64,000 bases of DNA, from the NCBI GenBank assembly GCA_031963405.1, contig JASSUJ010000001.1:2294001-2358000 (forward strand), in the 5' to 3' direction. Shown one piece after another: positions 51,353 through 60,286 of the stretch. This DNA comes from JASSUD01 sp031963405 (lineage in GTDB: Bacteria; Pseudomonadota; Gammaproteobacteria; Burkholderiales; Burkholderiaceae). Position 1 is the first letter of the stretch. Each line of letters opens with the position of its first letter. Under the pieces are notes generated by a model. It ran no database searches, was not told the DNA's origin, and was given only the letters and a program-made list of their open reading frames with translations. The position numbers were made by a program, and so were the translations under genes.

Positions 51353-52672
51353 ATGTTAAGTGGGCTATCTCCTCGTTTGTCTTCTATTTATCGTGCCTTA
51401 TGGTGGTTAATTGCGCCGCTAGCTGTGCTGCGTTTAGCTTGGCGTGCGCGCCGTGAGCGAGGCTATTTACAACATGTGGGCGAGCGCTTTGGATACGCGC
51501 CCTCTAGTCAGCGTTTTGATCCTCATAAACCCCTTATTTGGCTGCACGCGGTCTCGGTTGGCGAAACCCATGCAGCGCAACCGCTCGTCAATGCGTTGAT
51601 GGCAGCGCAGCCGCATGCGCAATTATTGCTGACGCATACCACGCCAGCTGGTCGGGCAACCAGTGAGGCGCTCTTTGGTGAGTGTGTATTGCGCTGCTAT
51701 TTACCGTACGACCTGTCCCCCGCAGTACGGCGCTTTTTAAAGCATTATCAGCCAGTGCTTGGGATTGTGATGGAAACCGAGGTTTGGCCGACTTTGCTCA
51801 GTGAATGCCAACGCGCTAAGGTACCAATGGTATTGGCTAATGCACGTATGTCGCAGCGCTCGTATCAAAGGTATCTGCGGGTATTCAAGTGGAGTTCGTT
51901 GATGCACGATGCTTTTGCGGCTTTCTCGCAGGTATTGGCGCAGAGTGCCGCAGATGCTGAACGCTTCACAGCGCTGGGCGCGCGTCAAGTGGCGGTGCTT
52001 GGCAACGTAAAGTTTGATATAAACGCCCCGCCACAGATGCTTGAGCGCGGGCAGGCATGGCGTGCTGCTATGGGTAAGCGACCAGTATGGGTGGCCGCGA
52101 GTACACGTGCTGGTGAAGAGGCGTTAGTGCTAGAAGCTTTTAAGCTTAGTGGACAAAAAGATGCGCTGTTGATTCTCGTGCCACGTCATCCTTCTCGTTT
52201 TGATGAAGTGGCTGCACAATTGGAGCGCACTGGCTGGCATTTTATGCGGCGCTCCAGTTGGAGCTTATCGAATGATGTAGCGCCGCTAGCGACAGAAGTG
52301 CAAGTGCTGCTGGGGGATTCAATGGGCGAGATGGGCGCTTATTATGCGGCTGCCGATCTGGCCTTTATTGGTGGAAGTTTATTGCCTTTCGGCGGGCATA
52401 ATTTGATAGAAGCCTGCGCGGTCGGCGTACCGGTGTTGATTGGCCCACACACCTTTAACTTTACTCAGGCTACAGCTGACGCCATTAGCGCGGGTGCTGC
52501 TTTGCGGGTGCTTGATTCTCTCGCGCTGGCGCAAGCATTACGCAGGCTATGCACCGATGCTTCGCGCCGCACTGCGATGCATACCGCTGCCACCACCTTC
52601 GCCGCTTCGCACCGCGGAGCCACAGAGCGCACGGTGACAGCCTTAGTTAAACTACTAAAAAACCATTCCTAG
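51353..52672 (+). CDS. waaA: Kdo transferase WaaA
   Basis: 439 residues from the ATG at 51353; a TTG at 51338 overlapping the kdoO stop is an alternative. N-terminal membrane anchor, then LIWLHAVSVGETHAAQPLV with the catalytic Glu, VMETEVWPTLL, FIGGSLLPFGGHNLIEACAV and GPHTFNF near the C-terminus. It adds Kdo to lipid IVA from CMP-Kdo at the inner membrane. Confidence 0.96.
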   Translation: MLSGLSPRLSSIYRALWWLIAPLAVLRLAWRARRERGYLQHVGERFGYAPSSQRFDPHKPLIWLHAVSVGETHAAQPLVNALMAAQPHAQLLLTHTTPAGRATSEALFGECVLRCYLPYDLSPAVRRFLKHYQPVLGIVMETEVWPTLLSECQRAKVPMVLANARMSQRSYQRYLRVFKWSSLMHDAFAAFSQVLAQSAADAERFTALGARQVAVLGNVKFDINAPPQMLERGQAWRAAMGKRPVWVAASTRAGEEALVLEAFKLSGQKDALLILVPRHPSRFDEVAAQLERTGWHFMRRSSWSLSNDVAPLATEVQVLLGDSMGEMGAYYAAADLAFIGGSLLPFGGHNLIEACAVGVPVLIGPHTFNFTQATADAISAGAALRVLDSLALAQALRRLCTDASRRTAMHTAATTFAASHRGATERTVTALVKLLKNHS

Positions 52673-52679
52673 TCTTATC

Positions 52680-52836
52680 AGGCCCCGCTCTTTGGGGCCG
52701 TGAGTCGCTCGAAATCCTCGTGTACTCAAGTATTCTTCAGCTTCTCCCAAGTTTTACTCAACTGCATTAATCCCCCAAATGAATTCCCCAAAATAAGGTC
52801 ACTTTTGAAAGACTCTGAACAGTCTTTTAGACATCC
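52680..52836. repeat. Degenerate family B element, copy B7
   Basis: GGCCGTGAGTCGCTCGAAAT, CCTCGTGTACTCAAGTATTC and CACTTTTGAAAGACTCTGAA-CAG follow family B order with an insertion in the middle. GGCCCC...GGGGCC (52681-52699) forms a short hairpin just after waaA that could act in termination, though without a T-run. Confidence 0.65.
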
Positions 52837-52845
52837 TTGAAACTG

Positions 52846-52966
52846 CATTAAGAAAACACGGAATCAAAGGGAGCGGTGCCATGTTTCCTTTTGTACTAGT
52901 GTACTGTCTACCTTGGCCTTCCTTATTTGGCCTTCTTTACGCAATTTATTCAGCGTTTCTCTCACA
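52846..52966. repeat. Family A element, copy A15
   Basis: TGCATTAAGAAAACACGGAA at the left and TTACGCAATTTATTCAGCG at the right are diverged arms; AGCGGTGCCATGTTTCC and GTACTAGTGTACTGTCTACC are the core. It lies upstream of the nucleotidyl cyclase gene; 52967-53171 has no clear feature. Confidence 0.75.
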
Positions 52967-53171
52967 AAACTCAATCGTTTCGTAATTTCATTTGAACTTC
53001 ATGGTTTAAGCCGCGCTCAGCTGATCAATATATTTAAATAAAAAAAGATCTTGCTATGTCATCCGTGCCGATTGTCTTGAGGCTGCAGCTGCAGCCAATA
53101 GGCGTTCTGCCAACAATGCTATAGCGAGCTGCGGATAATCGATTTACTTATTTTTCTAGTTGTAGATAAAA

Positions 53172-54767
53172 ATGATCTCTTCGGCTTATTTTTCTTTGCT
53201 GCGTGGAGTGTCTGAAGAGAACTTTTGCTTGAAAATTTCCACAGCAAAATCTCTCAGCGTTCCACTGCCTGATAAGAAGGGAAATTTAGCAGGGCTGCTA
53301 GAAAACTCTAATGCGCTTGAAAGTTCTGTAAGCAATCAATCTATCCAACAAAATTTTTTAATCCATCCAGAAATAATTGAAGAAAATATTTTTTCTAAAA
53401 ATATTAAAGAAAGGAGAGATAGCGGATTTTCCGAAGGAAATTTAATGCCTGCTGCTGATTTTTTACAAAAAAATTATTTAGCTATTAATCATGAGCAGCA
53501 AGGGATGCCAGCTGAGCATATTGATTTAATTTCAAAATATGCTCAGAAAAATAATTTAATCATTGCGTTTCGTCCAGTTGAGCCTGCTGCTAAAAGTTTG
53601 CTAGCAGAGGGAGGGTATCCAACCAAGCATTTTCATATAAAAGCAAAAAGTTCAAATTGCGGGCCAACGGCTGGCTTTATACCTGTTTTACTAAAATTTA
53701 GTAAATCTGCCACAGCTAATAAGTTGCCGACCAATGCGCTTGATAAGCTTCTGTATACCCTTTCGCAATTTACTCATTCCTCCATTCATTCAGCAGTGGC
53801 AGGTTGGATGCGAGGATGGTTGGAGAAGGCAAGAGAGGTGCTGCAGACATTCCTTGAGAACCAAGAGCAAGAAGGTATTGCAACGCTTTTGAAATCGGGG
53901 AGCGTGGTAAAAATCCCTCTCAAGCTGAGCGCTAAGCGCTTAAATGAGTTAATTTCAAATGGCTTAATAAAGATAGAAAATAATAATGAATTAATCAGTC
54001 TGTTTAATAGAAAACTTGATAGGCACATTTCTTCTCAGAGAAATATAAGAGAAGAGAGTGGTTTTATTATTTGCTCTAGCGGCGAAAATAATAGGTTGAA
54101 TTATTTCAAGGTAAGTAAAGCAGAGGATGAAGATTGTTATATTATTTATGATGAAAATGGAAGAAATGTTGAGGTATTAGCAGATGGAGAGACTAAAAAA
54201 CCCTTTATCCCGGATTATGATCTTTTATTTGTTGCTCCTTCGATAGAGCAAATGAGCGATCAGGATAATATGGTTAGCGTGCTTGATTTAAAAAAAACGC
54301 AAGTAATAAATCATTATTCTTCAAGCGAAGCTTCGGAGTTTGGTAACACTACCCAAAGAATTATAAAAAAAATTATTCCCGGGCTTAACAAAGCGCTTAA
54401 CGAAGGACTGAAGCGCGAGCTAGGAAGCAAGTTGATACATCATGGGGCAGATGAAGGAAACCCAGCTTCTAAGCCTGAGTCGAACTATCCTGTTACGATA
54501 TTTTTACCTAAACCCATTGCGGGATTAGCGCTCGTCTTAATGGTGGAGAATCACGCTGATTTTGCGCAGTTCGTAAAAATTGGTGTGGATGCTAATTATT
54601 GCGTTAAGGTTAATCCGCTTTGGGAAGAGCGGCCGGTAGATGGGCATGCGCGCTCTACACAAGTTAAGCTCGGCGAAATTCGTCGTGAGTCCTTTATAAG
54701 TGCAAAAGACAAACTAGAGGATTTTTTTAACAAGCGGAAACGGGCATCGCGTGCAGTAGAAGACTGA
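53172..54767 (+). CDS. ExoY/edema-factor-like nucleotidyl cyclase, candidate secreted effector
   Basis: 531 residues, A+T-rich, no signal peptide, and about 110 disordered N-terminal residues. Then the class II cyclase toxin order: AFRPVEPAAKSLLAEG (132-147; the conserved Arg is 134), YPTKHFHIKAKSSNCGPTAG (149-168; Lys152, Lys157, Lys159), KIPLKLSAKRLNELISNGLI (247-266), IPDYDLLFVAPSIEQM (346-361; metal-binding Asp348 and Asp350), and IHHGADEGNPAS (422-433; His423/424, Asn430). Pseudomonas ExoY has the same Lys in place of the edema factor and CyaA His, TKGFSVKGKSSNWGP, DYDLFLVAPSIE and FHHSDDAGNP, so ExoY is the closest known type. ExoY-type cyclases are type III-secreted and need eukaryotic actin. 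A helical insert (about 185-245) is larger than in ExoY. Confidence 0.92.
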   Translation: MISSAYFSLLRGVSEENFCLKISTAKSLSVPLPDKKGNLAGLLENSNALESSVSNQSIQQNFLIHPEIIEENIFSKNIKERRDSGFSEGNLMPAADFLQKNYLAINHEQQGMPAEHIDLISKYAQKNNLIIAFRPVEPAAKSLLAEGGYPTKHFHIKAKSSNCGPTAGFIPVLLKFSKSATANKLPTNALDKLLYTLSQFTHSSIHSAVAGWMRGWLEKAREVLQTFLENQEQEGIATLLKSGSVVKIPLKLSAKRLNELISNGLIKIENNNELISLFNRKLDRHISSQRNIREESGFIICSSGENNRLNYFKVSKAEDEDCYIIYDENGRNVEVLADGETKKPFIPDYDLLFVAPSIEQMSDQDNMVSVLDLKKTQVINHYSSSEASEFGNTTQRIIKKIIPGLNKALNEGLKRELGSKLIHHGADEGNPASKPESNYPVTIFLPKPIAGLALVLMVENHADFAQFVKIGVDANYCVKVNPLWEERPVDGHARSTQVKLGEIRRESFISAKDKLEDFFNKRKRASRAVED

Positions 54768-54791
54768 ATGAATATTGCGCGTTTTTTCTAG

Positions 54792-55115
54792 CTAATAAGT
54801 TTGCATCGTCTTATCAATTTCCCGCGCCCACACATCAATTCCGCCTTGCAGATTAAATACCTGCGTCAACCCCTGCATTTCAAGCAAATGCCCAGCTCGA
54901 GCGCTACGCATGCCATGATGACAAATACAAACAATCGGTACGTTACGGGGTAGGGTGGCACTATGTTGGACGACTTCAGCTAGTGGTATAGGGTTGCTAT
55001 CAGCAATCTTGGCAAGCGCAACTTCCCACGCTTCACGTACATCTAATAAAAAGGGTGCAGGCCGTTTTGGATCATTAAGCCAGGTATTCAGTTCTGCGGC
55101 AGTGAGTGTTTGCAT
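54792..55115 (-). CDS. Single-domain rhodanese
   Basis: 107 residues. FLLDVREAWEV and the active-site loop CHHGMRS with Cys65, plus LQGGIDVWA near the C-terminus. Small rhodanese proteins carry or transfer sulfane sulfur in the cytoplasm. The Burkholderia relatives lie next to the isoaspartyl methyltransferase-like gene, as here (176 bp apart, with a family A element between). Confidence 0.93.
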   Translation of the reverse strand: MQTLTAAELNTWLNDPKRPAPFLLDVREAWEVALAKIADSNPIPLAEVVQHSATLPRNVPIVCICHHGMRSARAGHLLEMQGLTQVFNLQGGIDVWAREIDKTMQTY

Positions 55116-55146
55116 AGATTGATTTCTGTCAGATTAAAACACGATA

Positions 55147-55244
55147 AGCGAAAGATTGAATCCACCGCGAGCGGCGTTATGCCGCTTTGTTGTGCGGTTT
55201 GTGTTGGCGGTATTCCATGCCTGTACTTGATTCAGCGTTTCCTA
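55147..55244. repeat. Family A element, copy A14
   Basis: AAGCGAAAGATTGAATCC pairs with ATTCAGCGTTTCCT; the core GAGCGGCGTTATGCCGCTTT, GTTGTGCGG... TGTGTTGGCGGTATTCCATG is diverged but in order. Confidence 0.75.
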
Positions 55245-55291
55245 AGTGGCGTTTATAGCATTTAGCTTTTCAGGCACGCGAAGTGATTTTG

Positions 55292-55954
55292 TCAAACACA
55301 GCTAAAGGATGGTTCAGGCTGCTGGGCATTGCGCAGCGGATGAACATAAGTTTCAAAAAGATTAAGGCTGCTATATGTAGTTTCAGTCACCCGCGTAATA
55401 ATCGTTGCTTCCATTACAGGCGCCTGGCCCACAAACGCGGCTAAGCGCCCGCCAACATTGAGTTGCGCAAGCAAGGTGGGCGGTATCATCGGCAAGCCAC
55501 CTGACACCACAATCACATCGTAGGAGGAGGCAGCAGACCAACCACGGGCTGCATCACCAACTACTACCGTGGCATTCGTCACGCCAGCTTCGTGCAACCT
55601 CTGTTGTGCGAACGCGGCCAGCTCCGGCAAAATTTCAACACTTAGCACCTCGTTAGCGCAATGCGCGAGTAGCGCTGCCATAAAGCCCGAGCCTGAACCA
55701 ATTTCAAGCACAAACTCAGATTTTTTAATCGCTAGCTCTTGCAATATTCTTGCTTCAACGACGGGCGAGAGCATATTTTGCCCGCCAGGCAGCGGTATTT
55801 CGAGATCGGCATAAGCCAGGTTCTGATAGTCCTGCGGGACAAACTGCTCACGCTTAACTGCGCGAAGCAGCTCGAGGATGTCAGAGTTGTTGACATTACA
55901 AGGACGGATTTGTTGCTCGATCATATTAAAACGCGCTTTTTCTTTATTCATCAT
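55292..55954 (-). CDS. Protein-L-isoaspartate O-methyltransferase family protein
   Basis: 220 residues. KARFNMIEQQIRPCNV at the start, the SAM-binding LEIGSGSGFMAALLA (about 83-97), ILSVEILPELAAFA-like stretch (here VLSVEILPELAAFAQQRL) and VVVSGGLPMIPPTLLAQL. It belongs to the Pcm-like branch in many betaproteobacteria upstream of a rhodanese gene and tolC; whether it repairs isoaspartate is unproven. No tolC follows here. Confidence 0.88.
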   Translation of the reverse strand: MMNKEKARFNMIEQQIRPCNVNNSDILELLRAVKREQFVPQDYQNLAYADLEIPLPGGQNMLSPVVEARILQELAIKKSEFVLEIGSGSGFMAALLAHCANEVLSVEILPELAAFAQQRLHEAGVTNATVVVGDAARGWSAASSYDVIVVSGGLPMIPPTLLAQLNVGGRLAAFVGQAPVMEATIITRVTETTYSSLNLFETYVHPLRNAQQPEPSFSCV

Positions 55955-55991
55955 CGGTATCTTGGATTAGCGAATTTTTAAATCAGTGCTG

Positions 55992-56034
55992 AGAACCTGT
56001 CTCCGATCCCCCTAAAAGATCGTAAACAGGTCCT
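55992..56034. repeat. Minimal family B element, copy B8
   Basis: AGAACCTGTCTCCGATC and AAAGATCGTAAACAGGTCCT form a stem with almost no core, as if made by internal deletion of a full element. Confidence 0.75.
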
Positions 56035-56036
56035 GA

Positions 56037-56099
56037 AGAAGTCCTGAATAAAGGGAAAGCGTGCCTGCCTCGGCATTCCGGACTCGCCCTTTATTAAGT
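56037..56099. repeat. Family A fragment, copy A17
   Basis: GTCCTGAATAAAGGGAAAGCG, TGCCTGCCTCGGCATTCC and CGCCCTTTATTAAG: outer AATAAAGGG/CCCTTTATT still pair, the apex is lost. The rest of the gap to uppP (56100-56347) shows nothing else. Confidence 0.65.
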
Positions 56100-56347
56100 G
56101 CTTTCCTGCAAGAGGGGAGAATTTTTCAAGGATTGTAACAAATCGGCAGTTTTATTGAGCCGCACGCTTGCCATAGGTGAGCGTTCTCATCACTTGCGCA
56201 AGATTTTTCCAACATGCCTTATTGGCAAAAACATGCGCTCAACAAATGGCGTATACCCAGATTTCTGTATTTTCCAAAGCGCAAAGAAAAGAGTCACTTT
56301 GCATGCCTTTGGAAAATTTGGAACATATTCTAAGAAGGAGAAATTAA

Positions 56348-57178
56348 TTGGATTGGATACTCGCCTGCAAAGCATTATTGCTTGGCATTATTGAAGGGTT
56401 GACTGAGTTTTTGCCGATCTCGAGCACAGGGCATTTGATCGTCGCTGGCAGCCTACTTAATTTTACGGACAATTATGCCAAGGCATTTGATGTGGTGATT
56501 CAGCTCGGGGCGATCTTGGCCGTCTGCTGGGAGTTTCGCCATAAGATTGGGCAGCTTGTATTAACTCTGCCTACGCAGTCCATTTCACGCCGCTTTGCCT
56601 TGAATATCATCATTGCTTGCCTACCCGCTGTGATACTTGGGTTGATCTTTGCCAAACCGATTAAAACCATATTGTTTAACCCGGTCTCAGTCGCACTGGC
56701 TTTGCTGGTAGGGGGCATCGTGATTTTATGGGTTGAAAAGCGTCAGCAAAAAGTCCGCGTTGATGAGCAAATCAACACCTTGGACGAGATCACTGGCCGC
56801 GCAGCGCTAAAAGTCGGTATCGCTCAATGCTTTGCGCTGATTCCCGGCATGTCTCGCTCCGGTGCCACGATTATTGGCGGCATGCTAATTGGGCTAGAGC
56901 GGCGGGTGGCGACTGAATTTTCATTTTTTATGGCCATTCCGCTGCTATTTGGCGCAACCGGCTACGAGCTGTACAAGCTGCATAGCCTAATTAATGTATC
57001 GGACCTTAGCATCTTAGGAATTGGATTTGTCGCGGCGCTTATCAGTGGTTTCATTAGTGTGCGCTGGTTACTGCGCTTTATCACAACACATGATTTTCGC
57101 GTGTTTGCCTGGTATCGCATTGTGTTTGGTTTATTGATTCTCGCTACGGCTTACAGTGGGGTGATCAGATGGGTATGA
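56348..57178 (+). CDS. uppP: Undecaprenyl-diphosphatase UppP (BacA)
   Basis: 276 residues beginning at TTG with AAGGAG seven bases upstream. GIIEGLTEFLPISSTGHLI near residues 13-31 and PGMSRSGATIIGGM near 172-185 are the two active-site motifs; about eight membrane helices. It recycles undecaprenyl diphosphate to the carrier phosphate used for peptidoglycan and O-antigen. Confidence 0.96.
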   Translation: MDWILACKALLLGIIEGLTEFLPISSTGHLIVAGSLLNFTDNYAKAFDVVIQLGAILAVCWEFRHKIGQLVLTLPTQSISRRFALNIIIACLPAVILGLIFAKPIKTILFNPVSVALALLVGGIVILWVEKRQQKVRVDEQINTLDEITGRAALKVGIAQCFALIPGMSRSGATIIGGMLIGLERRVATEFSFFMAIPLLFGATGYELYKLHSLINVSDLSILGIGFVAALISGFISVRWLLRFITTHDFRVFAWYRIVFGLLILATAYSGVIRWV

Positions 57179-57421
57179 GATGATCTCTTTCCTTTCACCT
57201 TACTGCGTAGCTAAGAGAAGGCTTTAGCTGCGTGCCTTATTTGCTTTCGCATCAATAGGCAGGTTTTCTTATCAATGACGCGGATTAATGATGGTTTTTT
57301 ATAAACTGTAATCTCTAATAGCAGCATGTTGCTACCTGCTAACTTAGCAGTAACGCGCTTGGCCCTTCTGTAAGCGGGTTAGATAGCCAAATAATGTACT
57401 TGGATGAGTGGGGGGGAGAAT

Positions 57422-58447
57422 ATGGATAAAGTGGGAGAAAAATTATCTGGCAGTGAGTGGGGTAGTAGTGCTGTAGAAATTTGCCTGGCTGTTCGCATAT
57501 CGATGCCGAGATTGAGGGGTGAGATGGTCAATCTTTCTCCTTTACAACCTAGGCTATCTAACAGGCAAGTGATTTCATCTCGTTTAATTGCTTCAGATCG
57601 AACAGTGTATAAAGTTGGAGAGGAATTAAATTACGCTTCTCGCTATGGGCAAAGAACCTCTCCATCTAACCTTAGAGCAGTTACAAATGCACCAGCCTCG
57701 GTGCAGTGTTCAACTTCAATTCAGCCACTCCCATTGTCCCAAACTGAGCGAATGTGGGAATTATTAGAGTCGGGAGAAAAATTTCACAGAGATAGAGTTA
57801 AAAAATACGAATCTCTCATTGTTTCAGAGCAGCTATTGCAGTCGAATAAAACTAGCCCTACCTCTCTTTGCCCCTTTATAACTTCGCAAATAATTTCTCA
57901 TGAGGCTAGCGCGGAGATGTGCAAATTAGTGCTTACTCGAGAACGGGCAGCGCCAATAACTAGGAAAAAGGAGCCTGTATCTGATACCACGCAGAAATTA
58001 TTAGCGTTGGAAGCAGGATTCCATAAAAATCAGGGCAGGATATATGAATTAGCTCTTTCTCTAGAAAAGCCGTTCTCGCCACAGGGAGTAGGAATATTTG
58101 AATCGAAAACTCTGCAAACAAGTTTAAAAATTGCTTTGAGGGAGACGCCTGGAATTATAGAGGCAAAGGAACTCTGGGAGACGGCGATGAATTTTCACAA
58201 CTGTCAGGCTAGAAAGTATGAGTCATTCTTACCCTCGCCTAATATTGCGCAGCAAAGAGAGCGTTCTCATGTTTCTCAACAATGGGCAGCTTATTCCCTC
58301 ACTCCTCAAGCGAAGAGACCCTTAGATCAATCGAGCCAATTCCCTTGGTCTAATTCTCCAACTGCCTCCGGAAAAGGGGCGGAAGAAGAAAACAGATCTT
58401 CTTCTCGGAGAAAAAAGCGAGACTTAAATCTATTTGATAGTGAGTAA
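57422..58447 (+). CDS. Unknown protein with three copies of an HxxxxxKYES motif and a basic tail, candidate effector
   Basis: 341 residues from the ATG at 57422, with GGGGGAG five bases upstream; an ATG at 57404 is an alternative. A short helical motif recurs three times at about 111-134, 192-213 and 251-270: LESGEKFHRDRVKKYESLI, ALEAGFHKNQGRIYELAL and TAMNFHNCQARKYESFL. The rest is Ser/Pro/Gln-rich. The C-terminus has SRRKKRD (328-334), a possible nuclear localisation signal. I recognise no family. No partner gene. Confidence 0.65.
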   Translation: MDKVGEKLSGSEWGSSAVEICLAVRISMPRLRGEMVNLSPLQPRLSNRQVISSRLIASDRTVYKVGEELNYASRYGQRTSPSNLRAVTNAPASVQCSTSIQPLPLSQTERMWELLESGEKFHRDRVKKYESLIVSEQLLQSNKTSPTSLCPFITSQIISHEASAEMCKLVLTRERAAPITRKKEPVSDTTQKLLALEAGFHKNQGRIYELALSLEKPFSPQGVGIFESKTLQTSLKIALRETPGIIEAKELWETAMNFHNCQARKYESFLPSPNIAQQRERSHVSQQWAAYSLTPQAKRPLDQSSQFPWSNSPTASGKGAEEENRSSSRRKKRDLNLFDSE

Positions 58448-58588
58448 TCATCGGTCTTTTAGACCCCTTAATTAATGCTTAAAGAGAGTAAATTTTTTAC
58501 TCTCTTGGCACTACCTCTTTATAGTGATCGATAAATAGCACGAAGGGCGTCAAGCAAATTAGATCTCACGTTTTTATAAACTTATCTT

Positions 58589-58693
58589 AGGGAAGCGCTG
58601 CAAAAACCCTCGGGCGGCGTTATGCCTCCTTGTCGTACTCTTGTACTGTCTGCGTCGGCATGCTTTGCCCGAGGGATTTTGCAGCGCTTCCTT
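58589..58693. repeat. Family A element, copy A11 (best-preserved)
   Basis: 25-bp arms GGAAGCGCTGCAAAAACC... (58591-58615) and ...ATTTTGCAGCGCTTCC (58667-58691) with one mismatch. The core GGGCGGCGTTATGCCTCC, TTGTC, GTACTCTTGTAC and TGTCTGCGTCGGCATGC is nearly identical to A1 although the arms are entirely different from A1's. Confidence 0.95.
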
Positions 58694-58897
58694 AGCTAGA
58701 TTTTTATCTGCAATTATCTACATTCACCTAGATATTCGTGGTCTTTTATATATGGCAAGGGCTCGTAAAGATATTTATAAAATATGATTTTTATAATTGA
58801 ATTTTCTACCTGCCTGCTTAACCTTAGTTTAATACCTGGCTTTTGTATAAATTAGTTAGGCATTGAAGTGATGTGCCTGGGAAAAGGGAGATAAAGT

Positions 58898-59368
58898 ATG
58901 TCAGATACTATATGGACTTATGTGCGTGGGGGAAGAGATGCTGAGGATAATTCCCCGAGTCAGAGCGACACTGTTAAGGAGGCTGAGGCGCGATCGCGAA
59001 GAGTTGATTATAAAAATGAGCAGTCAATCAATAAGGCTCTAAGAGCGTCACTTTTATTGGGTGGGCTAAATTCAACACCTCTATCGCTCTCCACTTCTTC
59101 AACACAGTCATTAGCGCTTCAGCCTTTGTCAATAGAGGGGTTGGCGGCCTTATATGAGGAAGAAAATCTTCCTAGCGCTGAGGGAGAAGGTGATGAGAAT
59201 GTAAATGCTGGGCCGCCAGTAAACTATGCTTTAGACGAGTTACTCTCCTTAGATGATGAGCGAGAGGCAACATGTTTTTCACCCATCGGCCATCTCTTCA
59301 ACTCAGTCCCCAGCTTTTCCCTTTTTAAAAAGAGCAGCGCCACAGAATTGCACGCAGAAAAGACATGA
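58898..59368 (+). CDS. Small acidic Ser-rich protein of unknown function
   Basis: 156 residues after a GGGAGA site. No signal peptide, no membrane segment. Low-complexity Ser/Thr/Leu stretch (LNSTPLSLSTSSTQSLALQP, 57-76) and acidic blocks (EGEGDEN, LDDERE). Composition, and a place next to other orphan genes between uppP and trmB, suggest a small effector or accessory protein; this is inference only. Confidence 0.55.
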   Translation: MSDTIWTYVRGGRDAEDNSPSQSDTVKEAEARSRRVDYKNEQSINKALRASLLLGGLNSTPLSLSTSSTQSLALQPLSIEGLAALYEEENLPSAEGEGDENVNAGPPVNYALDELLSLDDEREATCFSPIGHLFNSVPSFSLFKKSSATELHAEKT

Positions 59369-59392
59369 GCTGCAATATCAACAGGCCTCAAT

Positions 59393-60190
59393 TTAGTAGC
59401 GCTTAAATATCAAATCCCATACGCCATGGCCAAGCCGTAGCCCGCGCTGTTCAAATTTTGTGACGGGGCGGTAGGCTGGGCGTGGGGCGTAGTCTTGTGC
59501 GGTATTGCATAGTAGCGGTTCTGCGCTTAAATGCTCGAGCATTTGCTCGGCATAGTTTTGCCAGTCGGTGGCGCAATGTATATAAGCGCCGGGCTTTAAG
59601 CGTGTTGCGAGCAGTTTGATAAAGTCGGGTTGGAGTAAGCGACGTTTATGGTGCCGCGCTTTATGCCACGGGTCAGGAAAGAAGATATGTACGCCGTCCA
59701 GGCTCGCCTCAGCCAACATCGATTGAATGACTTCCACGGCGTCGTGCTGAATGATGCGGATATTGTTAAGCGAGCGCTCGTCGATTAGTTTTAATAGTGC
59801 ACCTACCCCTGGCTGATGCACTTCCATCCCAAGAAAATCTGTTTGTGGCAGCTGCGCAGCAATCTCAGCGGTAGCGCTGCCCATACCGAAGCCAATTTCC
59901 AATACACGCGGCGCATGGCGTCCAAATGCGACTTCCCAATCCAGCGGTGCGGCGGTATACGGCAACATAAAACGTGTACCCAGCTCCTCCACTGCGCGGC
60001 GCTGGGCGTGCGAAATACGTCCTGCACGTTTGACAAAACTACGTATTGGGCGGTGGGTTAGCGTTACTTTTTCTTCATCGTGCCCTTCATCTGGCGTGCC
60101 GATAGGCAGCTCAGTATTGGAATGATCACTTTCGCTGTGCAGCTGATTTTGGCTAAGAGGACGACTGGCGTTTGGTGTGTTGGTAGGCAT
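59393..60190 (-). CDS. trmB: tRNA (guanine-N7-)-methyltransferase TrmB
   Basis: 265 residues, with a polar N-terminal extension of about 45. SAM site VLEIGFGMGSATAEIAAQLP (94-113), FFPDPWHKARHHKRRLLQPD and HCATDWQNYAEQML. It makes m7G46 in tRNAs. Confidence 0.96.
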   Translation of the reverse strand: MPTNTPNASRPLSQNQLHSESDHSNTELPIGTPDEGHDEEKVTLTHRPIRSFVKRAGRISHAQRRAVEELGTRFMLPYTAAPLDWEVAFGRHAPRVLEIGFGMGSATAEIAAQLPQTDFLGMEVHQPGVGALLKLIDERSLNNIRIIQHDAVEVIQSMLAEASLDGVHIFFPDPWHKARHHKRRLLQPDFIKLLATRLKPGAYIHCATDWQNYAEQMLEHLSAEPLLCNTAQDYAPRPAYRPVTKFEQRGLRLGHGVWDLIFKRY

Positions 60191-60248
60191 AATAGAAAAA
60201 GGGCAGGCGACCTATTTAGACTTATTTTCTAAATTAAATGGACTAAAT

Positions 60249-60286
60249 GAAGTGCTGAAACAACCGAGAGCAGCGTTATAGTTACT
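60249..60286. repeat. Family A left-end fragment
   Basis: AAGTGCTGAAACAACCGAGA, GCAGCGTTATAG matches the left part of A13/A11 and then breaks at the direct repeat 60286-60333. Confidence 0.5.

Noticed and set aside
58426..58447. Possible EAR-like repression motif (DLNLF) at the end of the 57422-58447 protein
   Set aside because: Too short to be significant, and the motif is known mainly for plant co-repressors; the host is not known to be a plant.
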